DNA of 14,962 bases from Halobacteria archaeon (GCA_029932715.1 JAOZPO010000011.1:1-14962); one strand, 5' to 3'. Shown: positions 6,772 through 14,263, numbered from the stretch's first letter. Numbers and translations: made by a program. The notes: generated from the sequence alone by a model not told the origin.

Positions 6772-7509
6772 TCAGCGAGTTCTTTCCTGACCTAACATAT
6801 CCAGCATGTATCTCAGCTCTTTTACGCTGAATTGCCCTGGTGCCACTCCTTCTTCGCCTTCTACAAAACCATAGGTCAGTACAGACCCGTATAAAGGCGC
6901 TATCACCCGCACATGTCTGCCTACCGAACCCATGCCAATACAAACTAACAACTTTCCCGCAGCCGATACTTCTTGTGTCAGCTTGAGTAAAAACAGAGTA
7001 TCATTTAGCGACTTCGGCATCACTGCAATCTTTGCCACGCTTCCACCTTCGTCATACATGCCCTCTACGAGATCTAATATGTCATCATGGCGTGGCATGC
7101 CGTTGAAATCATGGAAAGAGGAAATAACAGGTATGTGACGACTATTTGCAGTATCTATTAGCTCATTCTTTTCTCCATTGTGCGAAAGAAATTCGATGTC
7201 CACGGCATTTACCTGCGTAGTTTCTATTATTCTACTCAACATGACTATCCTTTCTTCTTCTGTACCCCAAAAAGAGCCACCTTCTTCTCTTCGTCTGTTC
7301 GTTACGATTACCGGCAGTTTTTGCTGTTCTATGAACTCTCTTATCTCTGCTATCTTTCTCTCCCTGGCTTCTAAAAGGTCAATTCTTAATTCTATCACAT
7401 CAGCTCCGGCTTCCTCCGCTCGTATCGCATCTTGTATGGATAGCCGTCTTAGTACACCGACTATTGCAGGTATGAGTCCTAATTCCACTTCCCCTATCTG
7501 CCTCATCAC
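6772..7509 (-). CDS. aroD: 3-dehydroquinate dehydratase, type I
   Basis: Catalyses the syn dehydration of 3-dehydroquinate to 3-dehydroshikimate in the shikimate pathway through a Schiff base. The 245-residue TIM barrel has the expected active-site residues. These are ADVIELRIDLL (E40, R42), the general-base histidine H133 in SSFHDFNG, and the Schiff-base lysine K160 in VAKIAVMPKS. A glycine-rich MGSVGRHVRV follows, and the family-typical PGQFSVKEL (GQ at 225-226) is near the end. Two adjacent start codons, GTG (7509) and ATG (7506), read GTGATG. A strong AAGGAGG at 7518-7524 lies 8 bases from GTG and 11 from ATG, so GTG is slightly favoured. A minus-strand TATA element at 7563-7570 would give a leader of about 30 bases. 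No other shikimate gene is in the window. Confidence 0.94.
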   Translation of the reverse strand: MMRQIGEVELGLIPAIVGVLRRLSIQDAIRAEEAGADVIELRIDLLEARERKIAEIREFIEQQKLPVIVTNRRREEGGSFWGTEEERIVMLSRIIETTQVNAVDIEFLSHNGEKNELIDTANSRHIPVISSFHDFNGMPRHDDILDLVEGMYDEGGSVAKIAVMPKSLNDTLFLLKLTQEVSAAGKLLVCIGMGSVGRHVRVIAPLYGSVLTYGFVEGEEGVAPGQFSVKELRYMLDMLGQERTR

Positions 7510-7560
7510 TTAAACTGCCTCCTTATAATTGTTGTATATGCTTCCTCTTTTTGAAGGGAT

Positions 7561-7588
7561 GTTTTTTATAGACTAATATTATACAATA
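7561..7588. promoter_or_regulatory. Divergent promoters for aroD (minus) and tRNA-His (plus)
   Basis: On the minus strand TATAAAAAAC (rc of 7561-7570) sits about 55-60 bases before the aroD start and fits a leader of about 30 bases with the GGAGG site. On the plus strand ATTATACAATA (7578-7588) lies 24-34 bases before the tRNA-His 5' end and would leave a leader of about 4 bases. Assigned by pattern and spacing. Confidence 0.4.
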
Positions 7589-7611
7589 GACATAATTAGC
7601 AGGTTATAAAT

Positions 7612-7682
7612 GCCGGGGTGTGGTAGAGGCATCCCTTGGGACTGTGGATCCCAAGACCTGGGTTCGAGTCCCAGTCCCGGCC
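7612..7682 (+). tRNA. tRNA-His (anticodon GTG)
   Basis: A 71-base tRNA. The acceptor stem GCCGGGG (7612-7618) pairs with TCCCGGC (7675-7681), with a terminal G-T at pair 7. Discriminator C7682 is the histidine-specific C73. The anticodon stem TGGGA/TCCCA encloses CTGTGGA with GTG at 7644-7646. The T arm is CTGGG-TTCGAGT-CCCAG. A14, G18G19 and A21 can be placed, but the D stem is poor: only two clear G-C pairs flanked by T-C and T-T mismatches, with a minimal loop. The base before the acceptor stem is T, so the extra G-1 needed by histidyl-tRNA synthetase is not encoded. No CCA is encoded. Its 3' end is 6 bases from the stop of the convergent channel gene. Confidence 0.93.
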
Positions 7683-7688
7683 TTGAAA

Positions 7689-8687
7689 TCAAAATGAATC
7701 CAGACTCTCAAACTTGTCTAACAATTCCCTCTTACCTATGATCACCACGGTATCGCCTTCCCTTATTTCGTCCTCAGGACTTATGTTTATGACTTCATCA
7801 CCCCTTATGATGGCTACTATTGTTGCTCCTACTTTCTCCTTTATCCCTAAGATAGTGCAGACTTCTTTAACACGCTTATTTACGATTTTCGCACCATGTT
7901 CTACTTTCAGACTTTCTAATGCTATCTCTCCGGTCTTCGTGGCGAACTCGAGGAAATCAACGATTGCCGGCTTTGTCAAGCTTCGTGCTAACCTCCGCCC
8001 TCCTATTTTTTCCATTAAAATGACTTTTTTCACGCCAATACTGTACATCCGCTTAGCAGCCTCTTCTGAACTCGCTCTTGATACGATCTCCAGATTCTTA
8101 TTGAGTTCTTTCGCAGCAATACACAGGAATAAATTATCAGAATCCGAAGGTAAAGTGGATACCAATCCAGAAGCACGTTCTACGCCCGCTTCTATCAAAG
8201 TATCATCCAATGTCGCATCTCCTTCCACCAGCGGCAAATTCTTTTCCCTTACTTCTTTTGCAATCGCAGAATCATGCTCAATGATCACAAAATCTGTGCC
8301 TTCTTTTCTGAATTCATCTGCTGCTACGGTCCCTGTGCGACCTCCACCGCATATTATCTTGTGGTTTTTCATCTTTGCCACGCTTCTTTTCTCTCTCGCT
8401 ATACCAAAAGCCTTGCTTAACCTCCCTTCCAGTACTAATCCCATTATCTCAATCAGCACATATAATGTTATGCCAACACCAGATATGATCAATCCCATCG
8501 TAAACAGTTTCCCGCCCTGTGTCTCTGGGACTATATCGCCGTAACCAACAGTGGTAACTGTGGCGATAGTCAAGTATAAAGCATTAAAGGGAGTGAGCCC
8601 TTCGAGATATGCGAATCCAAGTGTCCCTACCACTACCACCAGAGCTAATAAACTAACCGCAATCAATACGTGTCTTATTTGTTCCAT
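7689..8687 (-). CDS. MthK-like potassium channel with RCK (TrkA) domains
   Basis: A two-transmembrane K+ channel fused to a cytosolic gating module, 332 residues (MthK is 336). The outer helix spans about 7-27. The pore helix and selectivity filter TVTTVGYGD (43-51) are followed by an inner helix (about 62-86) with a glycine hinge region ISGVG. RCK_N begins at MKNHKIICGGGRTG (106-118), a GxGxxG Rossmann motif with an acidic residue (VIIEHD) at the end of strand two. The C-terminal RCK_C domain (about 250-332) ends EGDTVVIIGK. When aligned by eye, the calcium-site glutamates of MthK (E210, E212) fall on Arg and Ser here (VSRASSEEAAKRM). Gating by NAD(H) or another nucleotide is therefore more likely than by Ca2+. 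A TATA-like element at 8713-8726 (minus strand) would give a leader of about 7 bases. Confidence 0.93.
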   Translation of the reverse strand: MEQIRHVLIAVSLLALVVVVGTLGFAYLEGLTPFNALYLTIATVTTVGYGDIVPETQGGKLFTMGLIISGVGITLYVLIEIMGLVLEGRLSKAFGIAREKRSVAKMKNHKIICGGGRTGTVAADEFRKEGTDFVIIEHDSAIAKEVREKNLPLVEGDATLDDTLIEAGVERASGLVSTLPSDSDNLFLCIAAKELNKNLEIVSRASSEEAAKRMYSIGVKKVILMEKIGGRRLARSLTKPAIVDFLEFATKTGEIALESLKVEHGAKIVNKRVKEVCTILGIKEKVGATIVAIIRGDEVINISPEDEIREGDTVVIIGKRELLDKFESLDSF

Positions 8688-8839
8688 TGTGAGTATCGTA
8701 CTTAAATGTGCTCTTAAAATTAATAACTATAACGGTTAAGCTCTGATCAGACAATTGAAATTCATTAAAACGCGGGATTGATTTTCACGACGAATCTTTC
8801 TTTAAAAAAGACCAATGAATGTAGTATGAGGTATTAATA

Positions 8840-9073
8840 ATGTCAAAAGTAAAAGCGGCGAAGAAGGCACAGAAAGGAGCGAAGAAATCGGGCGGCGGTG
8901 GCGGCAGAGGCGAAGAACGCGGGCTCATGTCCTCCGCGGGCTTGATGCGATATTACGATGTGGAAGAATCCGCGGTTAAGTTCTCGCCGAAGGCGGTAGT
9001 GCTCATAAGCGTAGCCTTAGCAGTTTTGATATTGGGGCTGGAGCTATACTTCGGCGTATGGCCTCCTGCGTGA
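8840..9073 (+). CDS. secG: Preprotein translocase subunit SecG / Sec61-beta
   Basis: The small beta subunit of the archaeal SecYEG protein-conducting channel, 77 residues. A very basic, Lys- and Gly-rich cytosolic N-terminus (1-26) leads to the family signature GLMSSAGLMRYYDVEES and KFSPKAVV. A single tail-anchored transmembrane helix follows (about 52-70), ending FGVWPPA. GAGGT at 8828-8832 lies 7 bases before the ATG and fixes the start. It is followed by moaC after a 13-base gap on the same strand, so the two are probably cotranscribed. The 152-base gap upstream, shared with the divergent channel gene, contains AT-rich TATA candidates (for example 8800-8810) but nothing else that I can identify. 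Confidence 0.96.
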   Translation: MSKVKAAKKAQKGAKKSGGGGGRGEERGLMSSAGLMRYYDVEESAVKFSPKAVVLISVALAVLILGLELYFGVWPPA

Positions 9074-9086
9074 TTGAGAGTAAACA

Positions 9087-9536
9087 ATGCAGCGGCATGA
9101 CATGCGCATGGTGGACATAAGCGATAAAGGAGATGTAGCGCGAGTAGCGGTAGCTTCTGGTACTATAAAATTGAAACGCAGTACGATTGAGCAGATAAAA
9201 GCAGGGGCTGCAAAGAAGGGCGATGTACTTGCCTGTGCCGAGATAGCAGCGATATTAGCAGTGAAAAAAACGCCAGATATGATCCCTCTATGCCATTATA
9301 TTATCATTGACTCAGTGAACGTTGAGTTCTCGATAGGAGAGGAGGAGATAAAAGCATCGGTGACCGTGAAGTCAGTTGGCAAGACGGGAGTGGAAATGGA
9401 CGCGCTGTGTGGTGTGAGCATAGCCCTGCTGACGATATGGGACATGGTGAAACCGGTGGAGAAGGATGATACGGGGAATTATCCGCATACGAGAATAAAA
9501 AACATACTGGTGGAGAAGAAAGAGAAACGTGCATAG
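9087..9536 (+). CDS. moaC: Cyclic pyranopterin monophosphate synthase (MoaC)
   Basis: Converts 3',8-cyclo-7,8-dihydro-GTP to cyclic pyranopterin monophosphate in molybdopterin (Mo/W cofactor) synthesis, downstream of MoaA. The frame gives 149 residues. Family motifs are MVDISDKGDVARVAVASG near the start, KKGDVLACAEIAAI (K44, equivalent to the catalytic lysine in KGDVL) and MIPLCHYI. The signature GVEMDALCGVSIALLTIWDM follows, with D119 and K122 matching the catalytic Asp/Lys pair. The start is uncertain: ATGs occur at codons 1, 6 and 8, and the conserved domain begins at MVDIS (codon 8). No strong Shine-Dalgarno separates them. Its place 13 bases after secG suggests cotranscription without functional meaning. 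No other molybdopterin gene is present in the window. Confidence 0.95.
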   Translation: MQRHDMRMVDISDKGDVARVAVASGTIKLKRSTIEQIKAGAAKKGDVLACAEIAAILAVKKTPDMIPLCHYIIIDSVNVEFSIGEEEIKASVTVKSVGKTGVEMDALCGVSIALLTIWDMVKPVEKDDTGNYPHTRIKNILVEKKEKRA

Positions 9537-9575
9537 GTTGCAAAGAATTATTTACGTGCTGCAACATGTATTTTA

Positions 9576-10340
9576 GTGATGATAATACCAGAGACACATC
9601 CACGATATAAATCGTTAATGGCACGGGATAGGCTTGTAGCTTGTATAAAAGCGGGGATAACATCCCAACAGGGCTTGATAGCTCATGGTCGAGGTGAAGC
9701 ATTCGATTATTTAATCGGCGAGCGGACGTTAAGTTCGACAAGAAGAGCGACGGAAGTTGCTGCTGCTATGTTATTGATAGCTGACAAGCCGGTGCTGTCG
9801 GTAAATGGCAATGTAGCTGCACTGGTAGCGAAAGAGATAATTGAGCTGAGCAAGCTGTTAAATGCACCGTTAGAGGTAAACATATTTTACCGAACTGAGG
9901 CGAGGGCAAGAAGAATAAAGGAGCTGTTAGAGAACCAGGGTGCAGATAACGTGCTTGGTGATAAATTAGATGCGGAAATACCCGGGATAGAACATGCACG
10001 TGCAAAGGTAGACCGTGAGGGTATATACAGTGCAGATGTGGTTCTTGCACCTTTGGAAGACGGTGATAGGTGCAAAGCACTTGTTGATATGGGTAAGAAA
10101 GTGATAACAATTGATTTGAATCCGCTGTCACGCACATCCAAACAGGCATCGGTGAGTATTGTAGACAACATAGAGCGAGCAATGAAGAACATTATTTCCG
10201 CACTTAAAGCAGGTAGCAAGTCCAAACCGGATTTAGCTGCTTTGTTACTGAATTACGATAACAATGTGAATTTAAAAGCGGTTATCGAAGAGATCAGGGA
10301 CAGATTAAAGCAGGAGGAGTTGAATGTTAACCTTAAATAA
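9576..10340 (+). CDS. 4-phosphopantoate--beta-alanine ligase (archaeal PPS)
   Basis: Catalyses ATP-dependent joining of 4-phosphopantoate and beta-alanine to give 4'-phosphopantothenate. This replaces the bacterial PanC/CoaA steps in archaeal coenzyme A synthesis. The 254-residue protein carries the family hallmarks: IPETHPRYKSLMARDRLV at the N-terminus, GITSQQGLIAHGRGEAFDYL (28-47), a Gly/Asn segment VLSVNGNVAALV, and VITIDLNPLSRTS in the C-terminal half. Start codons GTG (9576) and ATG (9579) are adjacent (GTGATG). A TATA-like AATTATTTACG at 9547-9557 would start transcription at about 9576, so the mRNA is probably leaderless and the exact start is undecided. It follows moaC by 39 bases on the same strand. 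No partner pantoate kinase is in view. Confidence 0.93.
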   Translation: MMIIPETHPRYKSLMARDRLVACIKAGITSQQGLIAHGRGEAFDYLIGERTLSSTRRATEVAAAMLLIADKPVLSVNGNVAALVAKEIIELSKLLNAPLEVNIFYRTEARARRIKELLENQGADNVLGDKLDAEIPGIEHARAKVDREGIYSADVVLAPLEDGDRCKALVDMGKKVITIDLNPLSRTSKQASVSIVDNIERAMKNIISALKAGSKSKPDLAALLLNYDNNVNLKAVIEEIRDRLKQEELNVNLK

Positions 10341-10341
10341 G

Positions 10342-10351
10342 CTTTTATTAA
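10342..10351 (+). promoter_or_regulatory. TATA-like element of the cfbC-like gene
   Basis: CTTTTATTAA directly follows the upstream stop codon. Its centre is about 36 bases before the ATG at 10383, predicting a leader of about 10 bases, and there is no Shine-Dalgarno there. This suggests the gene has its own promoter. Confidence 0.4.
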
Positions 10352-10382
10352 TCATTATGATCTTGAATTGTAGCGAGCACGA

Positions 10383-11255
10383 ATGAAGCAAATAGCTTTC
10401 TATGGTAAAGGCGGCGTTGGTAAATCCACAGTGAGTTCGAACATCGCGGCTGCATTAGCGGAGCGTGGGCTATCGGTGCTGATGATTGGCTGCGATCCGA
10501 AGCACGACTGTACGATGAACCTGCGAGGCTATGTAGAAATCCCAACCATTCTTGAAGTATCAAGAGAAGAAGGAATTGAGCGAGTGGGTCTTGATGCGTT
10601 GGTAGCGGGAAACAAGATTGAACTCGAAAAGGTCATTTATAAGGGTTATGGCGGTGTTTATTGTGCCGAATGTGGTGGTCCAAAACCTGGCTTCGGGTGC
10701 GCGGGTAGAGGAGTCATAGTCGCAATAGACCTGCTCAAGCGATTGAAAGCATTTGAAATATTAAAACCAGACGTGGTGATATACGATGTGCCAGGAGACG
10801 TAGTATGTGGCGGTTTTGCAATGCCTTTGAGGAAGGGCCTGGCTGATGCTGTATATATAGTAACCTCTGCGGATTATCTCGCCATTTACGCAGCTAACAA
10901 TATCTGTCGTGGTATCAGCGAGTTTGCAAATAAAGGTGGGTCACCACTGGGTGGCATAGTCTATAATGTTAGAGGTATGCTGGACGAAGAAGACGTAGTT
11001 CGCGATTTCGCAGAGAAGGTAAATTCGCAGGTTATCGGGTGTGTACCTAATGCACATCAGATTGCAGAAGCCGAGATTGAGGGTAACGTTGTGATAGAAC
11101 ATGCGCCCGATAGTGATATTGCTGACTTATTCCGTGAGTTAGCAATGCGAATCAAGGAGAATGAGCTAACTTCTATCCCCAAGCCGCTATCTCCTGAGGA
11201 GATGATGTTATTGGGACGGGTGATACGAGAGCGGACAAAAGAGAAGTATAAATAA
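10383..11255 (+). CDS. cfbC: NifH-like reductase component, probably CfbC of coenzyme F430 synthesis
   Basis: A 290-residue NifH/BchL-type iron protein. The Walker A deviant P-loop is GKGGVGKST (8-16). The two [4Fe-4S] ligand cysteines of the homodimer are C106 in GFGCAGRGV and C142 in [12 protein letters not shown]. The [16 protein letters not shown] region and GCDPKHDCT are also conserved. In methanogens and ANME archaea the group IV homologue CfbC passes electrons with ATP hydrolysis to CfbD. This reductively cyclises Ni-sirohydrochlorin a,c-diamide on the way to F430. Assignment to CfbC rather than nitrogenase NifH rests on the [11 protein letters not shown] start, the absence of nifDK, and a CfbE-like gene 3 kb downstream. 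CfbD is not in the window. A nitrogenase reductase or other group IV NifH cannot be fully excluded. Confidence 0.78.
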   Translation: MKQIAFYGKGGVGKSTVSSNIAAALAERGLSVLMIGCDPKHDCTMNLRGYVEIPTILEVSREEGIERVGLDALVAGNKIELEKVIYKGYGGVYCAECGGPKPGFGCAGRGVIVAIDLLKRLKAFEILKPDVVIYDVPGDVVCGGFAMPLRKGLADAVYIVTSADYLAIYAANNICRGISEFANKGGSPLGGIVYNVRGMLDEEDVVRDFAEKVNSQVIGCVPNAHQIAEAEIEGNVVIEHAPDSDIADLFRELAMRIKENELTSIPKPLSPEEMMLLGRVIRERTKEKYK

Positions 11256-11273
11256 AGTAGCGGTAAGGATAAT

Positions 11274-11283
11274 CTATTTATCT
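11274..11283 (+). promoter_or_regulatory. TATA-like element of lonB
   Basis: CTATTTATCT would start transcription near 11304, giving a purine-rich leader of about 38 bases. This leader contains AAGGAGA and GGGGTGA (11332-11338), the latter only 3 bases from the ATG. Confidence 0.35.
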
Positions 11284-11341
11284 CTTGCAGATGTTATCTA
11301 AGTATTGAAGGAGAAAAAGGGAAGGATAAAAGGGGTGAATA

Positions 11342-13291
11342 ATGGCAGAATTGGAGGCAGATAAGGAGGATGATGGGGAAAGGGGAAGCGACCCCCTTGC
11401 CGGTATAGATGTAAAAACAACCGAGGAGATAGAAGTTCCAAAGTTGCTTATAGATCAGGTATTAGGGCAGGAGCACGGAGCAGAAGTGATAAAAAAGGCG
11501 GCTAAGCAGCGAAGGCATGTGATGCTGATAGGCACGCCCGGTACCGGTAAGTCAATGCTTGCAAGTAGCATGGCGGGACTACTGCCTAAGGAAGAGTTAC
11601 AAGACATCCTTGTATATCCCAACGTCGATGATAAGAACACCCCGAAGATAAGAGTTGTGCCCCGTGGCAAAGGTAAAGAGATAGTAGATACGCAGAAGGT
11701 GGAGATGCGGAAGCGTGTTCAGGTACGGAATACATTCGTTATGTTCTCTTTCTTCCTTATTATAGGCATGGGTTTGATTTACGCGGTACAAACAGGTAAA
11801 TTCGAGTTCGTCTTCTGGTCAATAATCGCAGCCGCTGTGATACTCCTGGCGTTCCGGTGGATGATGCCGAAGGAAGAAGCGATGATACCCAAATTGCTCG
11901 TCTCCAATTACGGGCGTGAATCGGCGTCATTCGTGGATGCAACAGGGGCGCATTCAGGTGCCCTGCTTGGTGATGTCAGGCATGACCCTTACCAGTCGGG
12001 CGGGTTGGAGACGCCTGCACACGATCGGGTGGAAGCGGGAGCAATCCACAAGGCGCATAAGGGCGTTCTCTTTATTGACGAGATAAATACGTTACGGATA
12101 GAAGCGCAGCAAAACCTGCTCACTGCGATGCAGGAGAAGGAATACGCAATAACGGGCCAATCAGAGCGGAGTTCCGGTGCTATGGTGAAGACAGAGCCGG
12201 TACCATGTGATTTCATCATGGTAGCAGCGGGTAATTTAGACGCTATGGCGGGTATGCACCCTGCTCTTCGCTCGCGAATAAAGGGCAATGGCTACGAGAT
12301 ATACATGAAAGATACGATGGATGACACGGTAGAGAACAGGAAAAAACTTGTCAGGTTCATCGCCCAGGAAGTGACGAAGGACAAAAAGATACCACATTTC
12401 AACAGTAGCGGTATACGCGAGATAATAAGGGAAGCGAGACGAAGAGCAGGAAGAAAAGGGCATCTTACGCTGGTGTTACGGGATCTTGGTGGATTGGTAC
12501 GTGTAGCAGGCGATATTGCTCATGCGGAACGTGTTAAATACGTGACTGCGGAGCATGTGCTAAAAGCGAAGACAATAGCGAAATCGGTGGAGCAGCAAGT
12601 TGCAGATGAGTATCTAGCGCAGAAGAAGGATTATAAATTGTTCAAGACCGAAGGATACGAAGTAGGTAGAGTGAACGGGCTCGCAGTAGTGGGTGATAGC
12701 GGTGTTATGCTTCCTATAATGGCAGAGGTCACCCCAGCACAATCGAAGGAGGAGGGAAAGGTAATAGCAACAGGTAGATTGCAGGAGATAGCACAGGAGG
12801 CGGTACAAAACGTATCCGCAATATTCAAGAAGTACACGGGGAAGGACATATCGCAAAAAGATATTCATATCCAGTTTGTAGGCACCCATGAAGGAGTGGA
12901 AGGCGATTCCGCCAGTATTTCTATAGCTACCGCGGTTATATCCTCACTTGAGAATATTCCGGTGGACCAGAGTGTGGCGATGACTGGTTCTCTGTCCGTG
13001 CGTGGAGACGTATTACCCGTGGGCGGGATAACGCAAAAGATAGAAGCAGCAGCGCAGGCGGGCGTTAAAGTGGTATTGATTCCTCAGGCAAACCTGAATG
13101 ACGTACTCATAGAAGAGCGCTACCAGGATAAGATAAAGGTGGTACCCGTAGTGCTGATAGAAGACGTGCTTGAGCATGTTTTAGTGGGTAAACTGAAGAA
13201 GAAATTCATAAGTAAGATAAAGAGTTTTACAACTGGTGTAGAGCGGATTATCCCCGAGGGTGTCATGGATAAGGGAATAATTCAGCACTAA
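11342..13291 (+). CDS. lonB: Archaeal membrane-bound Lon protease (LonB)
   Basis: An ATP-dependent, membrane-anchored serine protease that removes damaged membrane and cytosolic proteins. The 649 residues are standard for archaeal LonB. Walker A is GTPGTGKS (64-71). Two transmembrane helices inserted in the AAA+ domain lie at about 131-150 and 155-173. Walker B is GVLFIDEIN (241-249), followed by a sensor-1-like VAAGN and an arginine-finger region ALRSRIKG. The C-terminal protease domain contains catalytic Ser523 in GVEGDSASIS and Lys566 in GGITQKIEAA, the Ser-Lys dyad. GDVLPVGG (555-562) is typical. The acidic N-terminus has no signal peptide. It lies between cfbC and cobS with gaps of 86 and 123 bases, so it is probably an independent unit rather than part of tetrapyrrole synthesis. 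Confidence 0.96.
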   Translation: MAELEADKEDDGERGSDPLAGIDVKTTEEIEVPKLLIDQVLGQEHGAEVIKKAAKQRRHVMLIGTPGTGKSMLASSMAGLLPKEELQDILVYPNVDDKNTPKIRVVPRGKGKEIVDTQKVEMRKRVQVRNTFVMFSFFLIIGMGLIYAVQTGKFEFVFWSIIAAAVILLAFRWMMPKEEAMIPKLLVSNYGRESASFVDATGAHSGALLGDVRHDPYQSGGLETPAHDRVEAGAIHKAHKGVLFIDEINTLRIEAQQNLLTAMQEKEYAITGQSERSSGAMVKTEPVPCDFIMVAAGNLDAMAGMHPALRSRIKGNGYEIYMKDTMDDTVENRKKLVRFIAQEVTKDKKIPHFNSSGIREIIREARRRAGRKGHLTLVLRDLGGLVRVAGDIAHAERVKYVTAEHVLKAKTIAKSVEQQVADEYLAQKKDYKLFKTEGYEVGRVNGLAVVGDSGVMLPIMAEVTPAQSKEEGKVIATGRLQEIAQEAVQNVSAIFKKYTGKDISQKDIHIQFVGTHEGVEGDSASISIATAVISSLENIPVDQSVAMTGSLSVRGDVLPVGGITQKIEAAAQAGVKVVLIPQANLNDVLIEERYQDKIKVVPVVLIEDVLEHVLVGKLKKKFISKIKSFTTGVERIIPEGVMDKGIIQH

Positions 13292-13293
13292 AA

Positions 13294-13320
13294 AGAAAGC
13301 ATTACCAAAGAAGCATTATC
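13294..13320 (+). repeat. Imperfect tandem direct repeat after lonB
   Basis: AAAGAAAGCATTACC is followed at once by AAAGAAGCATTATC, two copies of a roughly 14-base unit differing by a one-base indel and a substitution. It begins just after the stop codon. No function is evident. Confidence 0.4.
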
Positions 13321-13348
13321 TTTCTAACTGTTATTATAGTCATTCAGG

Positions 13349-13358
13349 AAAATATATC
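13349..13358 (+). promoter_or_regulatory. TATA-like element of cobS
   Basis: AAAATATATC lies about 60 bases before the cobS ATG and would give a leader of about 35 bases that includes the AATT repeat tract. Confidence 0.35.
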
Positions 13359-13393
13359 ACGTCACGTAAAGCTATTAGCACGAGAATCAAGTA

Positions 13394-13410
13394 AATTAAT
13401 TAATTAATTA
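13394..13410 (+). repeat. (AATT)4 tetranucleotide tract before cobS
   Basis: Four tandem AATT units plus one A end 4 bases before the cobS ATG. The tract occupies the place where a ribosome binding site would lie, and no Shine-Dalgarno is present there. Confidence 0.8.
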
Positions 13411-13414
13411 GCCA

Positions 13415-14185
13415 ATGCTTAACATAATCAGCTTCTTAACGCGGATACCGGTAAGAGAAGAGGTAAGAATAGAAGAAGTAGCAACGAAGAGTTACTTATT
13501 CCCGCTCGTGGCTTTATTCATTGGTTTATTTGTCGCCGTAGCAGCTTTCCTCTCTTTCGGGCTCTTAGCTACGACACCAGAAATAGCAGCTTTGCTCACG
13601 CTTCTCACGATTTATCTCGTCACGGGTTTGATACACTTAGACGGCTTAGCTGATTTCTTCGATGGCCTGATGGCAACAGGTAGCAGGGGAGAAAAAGTAA
13701 ACGCGATGAAAGATGCGAAGATAGGAATATCAGGCTTATTCGCAGCGATGTTTGTTATACTCACGACGTTATTTGCTATTGAAGCTGTATGTACCCGCGA
13801 GGTTACTTTCAAGTTTGATTTAGCCAGTTTTTACAAGTTCGCTGCTGTATTCATAACCGCAGAAGTATCGGGTAAGCTAAGCATGAATACCTGCCTGCTA
13901 CTTGGTAGAGGTTTTGGTGTTGAGCGGGGAATGGGTGCTTTGTTTATACGTTATACGACAACGGCAAAATACATAGTTGCACTTATTTCCGCCCTGCTCA
14001 TTTGTTTAATCGTTACTTCTTTCTCGGTTCGGTTCGTCATCATGTTTAGTGGCATCGTAGTCGCTTTTTTCTGCTCTTACATTGCGAAAGGCAAATTTGG
14101 CACGGTAAATGGTGACGTTATAGGTGCATCTAACGAACTTGCAAGATGTACGGTACTGGTTATATGGGCTATTTTGCACTTTTAA
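13415..14185 (+). CDS. cobS: Adenosylcobinamide-GDP ribazoletransferase (cobalamin synthase)
   Basis: An integral membrane enzyme that joins adenosylcobinamide-GDP with alpha-ribazole (phosphate) in the last stage of cobamide nucleotide-loop assembly. It has 256 residues, the family's normal length. An N-terminal FLTRIPV is followed by a hydrophobic helix. The signature metal/phosphate site HLDGLADFFDGLMATG (74-89) carries D76, D80 and D83, then comes AMKDAKIGISG (97-107). Multiple hydrophobic helices cover about 27-50, 56-72, 104-125, 180-204 and 206-225. The C-terminal motif GDVIGASNELAR precedes a final helix. Cobamides serve methyltransferases such as Mtr. It is preceded by the AATT tract and followed by a cfbE-like gene after 78 bases; other cob genes are not in view. 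Confidence 0.95.
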   Translation: MLNIISFLTRIPVREEVRIEEVATKSYLFPLVALFIGLFVAVAAFLSFGLLATTPEIAALLTLLTIYLVTGLIHLDGLADFFDGLMATGSRGEKVNAMKDAKIGISGLFAAMFVILTTLFAIEAVCTREVTFKFDLASFYKFAAVFITAEVSGKLSMNTCLLLGRGFGVERGMGALFIRYTTTAKYIVALISALLICLIVTSFSVRFVIMFSGIVVAFFCSYIAKGKFGTVNGDVIGASNELARCTVLVIWAILHF

Positions 14186-14226
14186 TTGCAAGACAAAGAG
14201 GCAAAAAGAAAGCACAGGGATATAAT

Positions 14227-14237
14227 ATTTATTATAG
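14227..14237 (+). promoter_or_regulatory. TATA-like element of the cfbE-like gene
   Basis: ATTTATTATAG lies about 30 bases before the ATG at 14264, implying a leader of about 6 bases. No Shine-Dalgarno is present, so the mRNA would be nearly leaderless. Confidence 0.4.
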
Positions 14238-14263
14238 AATTTTATTAGACATTATTCACCAGC

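Noticed and set aside
7714..8544. 276-codon open frame on the plus strand opposite the K+ channel gene
   Set aside because: It is antisense to a channel gene with clear pore and RCK motifs. Its translation is Ser/Thr/Pro-rich low-complexity sequence, typical of a shadow frame, and it has no recognisable domain.
9304..10225. Minus-strand open frames of 112-145 codons opposite moaC and the phosphopantoate ligase gene
   Set aside because: They overlap two well-supported core genes and encode Leu/Ser/Pro-rich sequence with no family resemblance.
10383..11255. Nitrogenase iron protein (nifH) as the primary call
   Set aside because: There are no nifD, nifK or nifI genes nearby, and the neighbouring CfbE-like ligase and overall motif context fit F430 synthesis better. 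It is kept as an alternative in the entry.
13292..14215. 12-base identity AAAAAGAAAGCA after both lonB and cobS
   Set aside because: It is short, A-rich and without structure or a T-tract, so chance is the simplest explanation.
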